A stretch of DNA of 9,367 bases. Source: Oscillospiraceae bacterium. GTDB taxonomy: Bacteria; Bacillota; Clostridia; Oscillospirales; Ruminococcaceae. Positions 5,286 to 9,367 of this stretch are shown in pieces. Below the pieces are notes generated by a model that made no database searches, was not told where the DNA came from, and saw only the letters and a list, made by a program, of their open reading frames with translations. Within the stretch, counting starts at the first letter, position 1; the number at the start of each line of letters is the position of its first letter. The stretch spans positions 1-9,367 of the forward strand of contig CAADWC010000100.1 in assembly GCA_900752625.1 (NCBI GenBank), read 5' to 3'. A program made the translations under genes and the position numbers.

Positions 5286-6857
5286 TTAGTTTTGTTCCTT
5301 TTCGGTTATTCTGTTATAAATCACAACGAAAAGTGACCACAGAATTTCAGCTGCGCATACTGCCATAATGATAATTCGTACAGGATGACTTTCAGCGCCG
5401 GTGGTAGGATTTGAATCTGTATCGGAGGAATCTGAATTTTTCTCAGCCTCCTGAGCCGCATGAAGTACTGCGTTTTCAACTGCCTGACTGTCGGCGTCGA
5501 ATTTATCTTCATCTGATCCGGACACCTCCGGGGCTTCGGTTTCGCTGCTGACAGCAGAGTCCTCTCCTATGCTGCCGCTGTCAGAGCCCGAACCGTCTTT
5601 ATCTGAATTTGAGCTGAGATCTGTTTCATTTACGCTGTCGGCGTCGTCAGTTTCGTAACTGTCCGAAACGATATCGTCGGACGAATTGACCGGCACGATT
5701 TCTATAGATTCGATAGCGAATTCGGAATTTCCTTTTAGGTAGTAAAGCTGAACGAAAACATCTCCGGAAATTGAGTTGGGGTCTACATTGTCGGCAGTCC
5801 ATATATCAGTACCGGGCTGGTGAGTTATATTATCCGACGACTGCCAGCTTCCGTTGACAAGCATACCGATGCCTCCGTTTACGCTTCCGTTTGTCGAAAT
5901 ATTCACCTTAATATTGTAGAGCTTTGAAAAATCGGTTATATAATCTGACAGACTGAAGGAGTAGCTTACAGGCTCTTCGGAATTAAAATCAATGTCGTGA
6001 GTTTCGTATGTATAAACCGGATCGTTTTTTTCATTTTCATCCGAAGTCGTAGAAGCGGTTTTGTCAGGTTGGGTAACTGTCGGAACAGTTGTTGTATCCG
6101 CCGGATTTTCAGTTGCCGCCGCAGTCGTTGTCCGAGACGCCGTATCAGAGGTTACTGCCGATGATACGGTTTGAGGCTTTGCCATAGTTGTTTCGGACCC
6201 GGTATCGGATACTGATTTTGTCGTTGTTGCTGCCGAAGGCGATTTTGTTGTAGTTGTTTCCGGGGCGGAAGAAACTGAGGTGGTGGTCTTGACGGAAGCA
6301 GCGTCGGTAGTCGCTGCAGCAGGACCGTTTACCGTAAGGGGAGATTTTTCTGTCGGAGCGGAAAATGAAGAGCTAACATATCCTGATCCGCTTGAAGAAA
6401 CCATTGTTTCAACATCTGTCCAGAAGTTTATCTTTCCGCTTGCTCCGTTTTTAACCGTAAAGGTAGCGAGCGCAAGATCAGTGGAGGAGGTTATATTTGT
6501 GCTCATAAGATTTGCGCCGACGATTCTTATAGTTCCGCTTGAAGAAACATAATTGGTTATAACGGAAAATTTACTTCCCACATTATATACCGAGTCCATT
6601 TCCGATTCCGAAGGTATGTAAACTTCTACTTTGTCCGGATCGTAATGCAGATTTATAGTAAAACCTGCCGCACCCGTATCGTTTGGTACAAATCCGACGG
6701 TTACGTTTATCCTTTCACCCGCTTTTGCCGACGACTTGTCCGTAGTTAAGGTTATCTCGTTTGTGACCGATGCCGAAGTAACCGTAGAAAGCAGAGAAGT
6801 TACCATCAGCGCTGCGGCCGCAAGTGAAAGCGCAATCTTATTTACTTTGAGTTTCAT
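5286..6857 (-). CDS. Secreted cohesin-domain protein with second beta module and sortase-like C-terminal anchor
   Basis: A 523-aa protein. Residues 1-29 are a signal peptide (KLKVNK, hydrophobic core, TSA cleavage site). Residues about 31-175 form a cohesin domain: an alternating beta pattern with TDKSSAKAGERINVTVGFV, GAAGFTINLHYDPDKVEV, GTIRIVGANL and DLALATFTVKNGASGKINF. Residues 180-275 are a Thr/Ser/Ala linker. Residues about 280-392 form a second module (YSFSLSDYITDF, VNGGIGMLVNGSWQ, ISGDVFVQLYYL, FAIESIEIV) that looks like a carbohydrate-binding beta-sandwich or a ruminococcal DUF. An acidic Ser/Asp/Glu stretch (393-482) leads to NPTTG (483-487), a membrane segment (about 494-514) and a short charged tail, as in sortase substrates. 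Cohesins bind dockerins on polysaccharide-degrading enzymes, so this probably holds such enzymes on the wall. AGGAGGG sits 6 bases before ATG. No dockerin protein is in the window. Confidence 0.88.
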   Translation of the reverse strand: MKLKVNKIALSLAAAALMVTSLLSTVTSASVTNEITLTTDKSSAKAGERINVTVGFVPNDTGAAGFTINLHYDPDKVEVYIPSESEMDSVYNVGSKFSVITNYVSSSGTIRIVGANLMSTNITSSTDLALATFTVKNGASGKINFWTDVETMVSSSGSGYVSSSFSAPTEKSPLTVNGPAAATTDAASVKTTTSVSSAPETTTTKSPSAATTTKSVSDTGSETTMAKPQTVSSAVTSDTASRTTTAAATENPADTTTVPTVTQPDKTASTTSDENEKNDPVYTYETHDIDFNSEEPVSYSFSLSDYITDFSKLYNIKVNISTNGSVNGGIGMLVNGSWQSSDNITHQPGTDIWTADNVDPNSISGDVFVQLYYLKGNSEFAIESIEIVPVNSSDDIVSDSYETDDADSVNETDLSSNSDKDGSGSDSGSIGEDSAVSSETEAPEVSGSDEDKFDADSQAVENAVLHAAQEAEKNSDSSDTDSNPTTGAESHPVRIIIMAVCAAEILWSLFVVIYNRITEKEQN

Positions 6858-6968
6858 TTTACACCCTCCTGCTTTTTTTAATTCCTTGTGTTATTAATGG
6901 TTGGTTCACATTTTGATAAGTGTACTAAAATTTGAACTTAAATTCAAAAGATTACATATGGTATATGA

Positions 6969-6998
6969 ATTATATCACAGCTGCCGTCCGGGAGTCAA
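6969..6998 (-). promoter_or_regulatory. Sigma-A promoter of the cohesin gene
   Basis: Minus strand: TTGACT (plus 6993-6998), 18-base spacer, TATAAT (plus 6969-6974). The start is expected near 6962, leaving an untranslated leader of about 105 bases. The leader holds a 7-of-8 palindrome TTGAACTT/AAATTCAA (6932-6947), downstream of the start and thus a possible repressor site. Confidence 0.7.
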
Positions 6999-7081
6999 TA
7001 GCTAAAATGTCGAAAAATCTGTGATGTTTTTAGGTATTTTGCGACTTTCTATTTTACTTACTAAATGTATGCATTAACTTA

Positions 7082-7121
7082 GGTTACAAAACACAATATG
7101 TGCTGTAATTTAATTGTAACC
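7082..7121. repeat. Inverted repeat in the 6858-7324 intergenic region
   Basis: GGTTACAA (7082-7089) and TTGTAACC (7114-7121) are exact inverted copies, enclosing a small CACA-ATA-TGTG palindrome (7092-7102). They lie about 85 bases upstream of the cohesin -35. The rest of this 467-base gap holds the cohesin promoter and a 6-bp hairpin GATTAC/GTAATC (7214-7229). I see no gene in it. Confidence 0.4.
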
Positions 7122-7291
7122 AGTGATAAAAGGGAAATTATTTGTACTTGTAAATGTTTTGTGAACGAAACTTCGGCTGATAATGCCCGCAAGAAAGATT
7201 CCTGACGTCTTAAGATTACCGCAGTAATCGACAACCGGATCAAACAGAATAATGTTGACGCTATTGTGTTTTGAAAGTAAATATATTATGT

Positions 7292-7316
7292 AGCCGCAGG
7301 ATCGTTTTCTGCGGCT
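7292..7316. terminator. Hairpin after the small membrane protein gene, possible weak terminator
   Basis: AGCCGCAG (7292-7299) pairs perfectly with CTGCGGCT (7309-7316) around a 9-base loop. It follows the minus-strand stop (7325) by 8 bases, the usual position of a terminator, but the minus-strand sequence after it (ACATAATAT) is not a real U-tract. On the plus strand only TTTG follows. Confidence 0.5.
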
Positions 7317-7324
7317 TTGTCGGA

Positions 7325-7498
7325 TTATTTCATCATCATATTGATTCCTTCGACCATATCTCCTATGGCGTGAAGGGCACGGCCGGCATTGGACTTTAAG
7401 CGGCGCTTTTCTCTTGACGTCGCATTTGCAACGGCATAAGTTATAGCACCTGCGGTAAGTCCGACGGAAACACCCTTGGCAATCGAACTGATCTTCAT
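7325..7498 (-). CDS. Small single-pass membrane protein, 57 aa, function unknown
   Basis: From ATG 7498 the protein begins MKISSIAKGVSVGLTAGAIT. It has one Gly/Ala-rich hydrophobic segment (about residues 9-27), a basic cluster (REKRRLK, 29-35) and an amphipathic C-terminal helix ending GDMVEGINMMMK. This is compatible with an inner-membrane protein with a cytoplasmic tail. I do not recognise a named family. Another in-frame ATG at 7510 would add MVIK, but it lies inside the right arm of a hairpin. The ATG at 7498 lies 9 bases after the hairpin, exactly as at degV, so I prefer it. A very strong GAAAGGAGGT precedes both. It appears monocistronic; I could not find a convincing promoter upstream. 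Confidence 0.7.
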   Translation of the reverse strand: MKISSIAKGVSVGLTAGAITYAVANATSREKRRLKSNAGRALHAIGDMVEGINMMMK

Positions 7499-7540
7499 TT
7501 TTATGACCATTTTCCCGCTGGGGAAAATGTACCTCCTTTC
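7499..7540 (-). promoter_or_regulatory. Initiation region of the 57-aa gene: Shine-Dalgarno, hairpin, 9-base spacer
   Basis: Minus strand: GAAAGGAGGT (plus 7531-7540), one A, then CATTTTCCC (7521-7529), loop CAGC (7517-7520), GGGAAAATG (7508-7516). This is a perfect 9-bp stem with a tetraloop. GTCATAAAA (9 bases) then leads to ATG (7496-7498). The distance from Shine-Dalgarno to ATG is 32 bases, or about 10 with the hairpin folded out. CGAAAGGAGGTAC is shared base for base with the degV site, while the hairpin sequence is different. Confidence 0.7.
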
Positions 7541-7656
7541 GATGTTTTGTGGTTTGCGCAGCAGATTACCGGATTATTCTGTGAAAACAAAGCTTCTCGC
7601 TTCCATCATAAAGACGGTTTGCTTCGCTGTTATTATTTTTTGAAACAGTTTGTGAT

Positions 7657-7684
7657 TAATTCAAGGATAGTTATGCTTGAATTA
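7657..7684. repeat. 9-bp perfect inverted repeat, 10-base loop
   Basis: TAATTCAAG (7657-7665) and CTTGAATTA (7676-7684). It lies about 160 bases upstream of the 57-aa gene start and 260 bases upstream of the leuC promoter. There is no T-run, so it is not a terminator; it could be an operator. It sits in the 406-base gap 7541-7946, where I see no convincing gene. Confidence 0.4.
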
Positions 7685-7838
7685 GACTCAAAATTAAGGC
7701 AGAAAACGCAAAGTTTGCCGCCGGCTGAATTTTATCGCTTATCAAATAAACAGATTGATCCGGCTCCGGAATGTGCCGTTTTGGTTTCATATTTTATGAT
7801 ATTTTTTTAGTTTTTTTTTGTAAAAGTGCGGTGTATTG

Positions 7839-7904
7839 CGTTTGAGGATAAATAAGTCAAATATTAAAATGCTTATTTAAGTTAAAATACTCATAACTCA
7901 AACG
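7839..7904. repeat. Nested inverted repeats upstream of the leuC promoter
   Basis: Outer arms CGTTTGAG (7839-7846) and CTCAAACG (7897-7904), both exact. Inner arms TAAATAAG (7849-7856) and CTTATTTA (7872-7879), also exact. The two 8-bp stems could form one branched structure in RNA or DNA. The element ends about 43 bases before the leuC -35. Its strand and role are unknown. Confidence 0.4.
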
Positions 7905-7946
7905 TTATAGATAAACATTATTCATATTTAATATAACTTTTATGTA

Positions 7947-7976
7947 TTTACATATACTTTTAAAATGTGATATAAT
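7947..7976 (+). promoter_or_regulatory. Sigma-A promoter of leuC
   Basis: TTTACA (7947-7952), 18-base spacer, TATAAT (7971-7976), with TG at 7968-7969 giving an extended -10 (TGATATAAT). The start is expected near 7983, giving a leader of about 97 bases. Confidence 0.7.
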
Positions 7977-8009
7977 AATATCATCTTAACCGCTGTTAGC
8001 AGTAAATCT

Positions 8010-8037
8010 TTGAATCAATTAACCATTGCTGATTCAA
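8010..8037 (+). promoter_or_regulatory. Stem-loop in the leuC leader
   Basis: TTGAATCA (8010-8017) and TGATTCAA (8030-8037) form a perfect 8-bp stem with a 12-base loop, inside the predicted leuC 5' leader. No T-run follows, and the T-box signature sequence is absent, so it is not a recognisable attenuator. Confidence 0.4.
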
Positions 8038-8079
8038 TGGGAATTACGGCTTTTAAATAGAGAAGGGAGTAAAAAATAT

Positions 8080-9333
8080 ATGGGTATGACAATGACGCAG
8101 AAGATACTTGCCGCTCACGCCGGACTTGACGAGGTCAAAGCCGGACAGCTTATTATGGCAAATCTCGATCTTGTGCTTGGCAACGACGTTACTTCGCCTG
8201 TTGCTATCAATGAATTTAATAAGGCTGGTTTCGATTCGGTTTTCGATACTGAAAAAATCACTATGGTAATGGATCATTTTACGCCGAATAAGGATATAAA
8301 GGCTGCCGGACAGTGCAAGCAGTGCAGGGATTTCTGCGGCGAGTATAAAATAAAGAATTATTTTGACGTAGGCGATATGGGAATAGAGCATGCTCTGCTG
8401 CCGGAAAAAGGTCTTGTGGCTCCCGGCGACTGTGTTATCGGCGCTGATTCGCATACCTGTACATACGGCGCTCTCGGCGCTTTTTCAACGGGAATAGGAT
8501 CTACTGATATGTGCGCCGGAATGGCAAAGGGAAAGACCTGGTTCAAGGTTCCTTCCGCAATTAAATTCAATATAACCGGAAAGCTTCCGGAATATTCGGC
8601 GGCAAAGGACGTTATTCTTCATATTATCGGAATGATAGGAGTTGACGGAGCGCTTTACAAATCGATGGAATTTTCCGGAGAGGGTCTTAAGAACCTTACT
8701 ATGGAGGACAGACTCTGTATGGCTAATATGGCTATCGAGGCGGGAGCTAAAAACGGGATTTTTGCAGTTGACGAGGTAACTCTTGACTATATAAAGGATA
8801 AGGTCGACAGGGAATACAAGATTTACGAGGCCGATCCGGATGCCGAGTATGAGGCGGTATACGATATTTGTCTTGATGATATCAAACCTACTGTGGCGTT
8901 TCCGCATCTTCCCGAGAATGCAAGGACTTTTGACGAGATAGGCGATGTAAAGATAGATCAGGTCGTTATCGGTTCCTGCACCAACGGAAGAATCGAAGAT
9001 ATGAGATGCGCCGCCGAGATACTGAAGGGCAGAAAAGTTGCGGATAATGTGAGATGCATCGTTATTCCGGCTACCCAGAAGGTTTATCTCCAGGCTATGC
9101 AGGAAGGATTGCTGGAGATCTTTATTAACGCCGGCTGTGCAGTTTCTACTCCGACCTGCGGACCATGCCTGGGAGGACACATGGGAATACTGGCGAAGGG
9201 CGAAAGGGCGGTAGCTACTACCAACAGAAATTTTGTCGGAAGAATGGGTCATCCTGAATCCGAGGTGTATCTGGCTTCGCCTTATGTTGCCGCTGCTTCG
9301 GCGGTGACCGGCAGCATATCTCAGCCGACCTAG
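8080..9333 (+). CDS. leuC: 3-isopropylmalate dehydratase large subunit (LeuC, aconitase superfamily)
   Basis: A 417-aa protein from ATG 8080, with GGGAG (8065-8069) 10 bases upstream. The [4Fe-4S] ligands are Cys300 (IGSCTNGR), Cys360 and Cys363 ([10 protein letters not shown]), the spacing of the short LeuC type found in Clostridia and archaea. Other family motifs are [36 protein letters not shown] and [13 protein letters not shown] near the end. With LeuD it isomerises 2-isopropylmalate to 3-isopropylmalate in leucine synthesis. A homoaconitase-like or dimethylmalate substrate is possible in this subfamily, but LeuC is the likeliest. leuD should follow beyond 9367. An in-frame TTG at 8026 would add 18 non-conserved residues and lacks a ribosome site. 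It is transcribed from its own promoter. Confidence 0.93.
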   Translation: MGMTMTQKILAAHAGLDEVKAGQLIMANLDLVLGNDVTSPVAINEFNKAGFDSVFDTEKITMVMDHFTPNKDIKAAGQCKQCRDFCGEYKIKNYFDVGDMGIEHALLPEKGLVAPGDCVIGADSHTCTYGALGAFSTGIGSTDMCAGMAKGKTWFKVPSAIKFNITGKLPEYSAAKDVILHIIGMIGVDGALYKSMEFSGEGLKNLTMEDRLCMANMAIEAGAKNGIFAVDEVTLDYIKDKVDREYKIYEADPDAEYEAVYDICLDDIKPTVAFPHLPENARTFDEIGDVKIDQVVIGSCTNGRIEDMRCAAEILKGRKVADNVRCIVIPATQKVYLQAMQEGLLEIFINAGCAVSTPTCGPCLGGHMGILAKGERAVATTNRNFVGRMGHPESEVYLASPYVAAASAVTGSISQPT

Positions 9334-9367
9334 CTGAACGGTGAAAAAAATGGGGCCGAGGCCTCAA
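9334..9367 (+). other. Start of the region downstream of leuC
   Basis: Only 34 bases are available. ATG at 9350 opens a frame (MGPRPQ) that does not resemble a LeuD N terminus. An 8-base palindrome GAGGCCTC sits at 9358-9365. Nothing can be assigned. Confidence 0.3.

Noticed and set aside
7091..7106. NrdR-like box ACACAATATGTGCTGT
   Set aside because: It differs from the consensus as I know it at three positions including a core one, it is single rather than paired, and no ribonucleotide reductase gene is near.
7547..7810. 87-codon plus-strand frame in the intergenic region, TTG start
   Set aside because: It has no ribosome site, no promoter and no recognisable pattern, and the AT-rich sequence contains inverted repeats. 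It is most likely chance.
8026..8079. Leu-rich N-terminal extension of LeuC from TTG 8026, as a leucine attenuator
   Set aside because: The Leu codons are in frame with leuC with no stop between, there is no ribosome site before the TTG, and no terminator hairpin follows. A separate 7-codon frame at 8037-8060 has no Leu and no ribosome site.
7983..8079. T-box riboswitch controlling leuC
   Set aside because: The leader is only about 97 bases and has neither the conserved T-box sequence nor a terminator.
8485..9252. 255-codon minus-strand open frame opposite leuC
   Set aside because: It is antisense to LeuC, including the conserved iron-sulfur motifs. The composition is that of a shadow frame.

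Overview
The window looks like part of a chromosome from a Ruminococcus-like Oscillospiraceae bacterium (Clostridia). This is inferred from a secreted cohesin protein of the kind used in ruminococcal cellulosomes or amylosomes, the short clostridial type of LeuC, AT-rich spacers, very strong GAAAGGAGGT-type ribosome binding sites and consensus sigma-A promoters. I saw no rRNA, tRNA, CRISPR array, transposase or phage gene.

Layout. Positions 1-374 hold the 3' end of a zinc D-Ala-D-Ala carboxypeptidase (M15), closed by a hairpin that can terminate transcription from both sides. On the minus strand at 494-1779 lies a two-gene unit, DUF3783 protein then DMT-family transporter, joined by a TTGA stop/start overlap. 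A divergent intergenic region (1780-2217) carries a promoter for each direction. On the plus strand at 2218-4623 lies a probable operon: pyridoxal/pyridoxine kinase, the tRNA wobble 2'-O-methyltransferase TrmL, and a DegV lipid-binding protein. A strong bidirectional terminator separates it from a small minus-strand gene (DUF6809-like) whose start codon is unclear. A possible short plus-strand RNA lies at 5158-5267. Then comes the minus-strand cohesin gene (5286-6857), a 57-residue membrane protein gene (minus, 7325-7498), an AT-rich stretch of about 450 bases with inverted repeats but no convincing gene, and finally leuC (plus, 8080-9333) with its own promoter.

The genes do not form one pathway. 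They cover wall turnover, export, B6 salvage, tRNA modification, fatty-acid binding, polysaccharide-degrading complex assembly and leucine synthesis.

The most unusual signal is a repeated translation-initiation architecture. Upstream of degV and of the 57-aa membrane protein, two unrelated genes on opposite strands, the same 13-base CGAAAGGAGGTAC is followed by a perfect or near-perfect hairpin, then exactly 9 bases, then ATG. The hairpin sequences differ while the geometry is kept. This suggests that the hairpin is looped out, or acts as a switch, between the Shine-Dalgarno sequence and the start codon.
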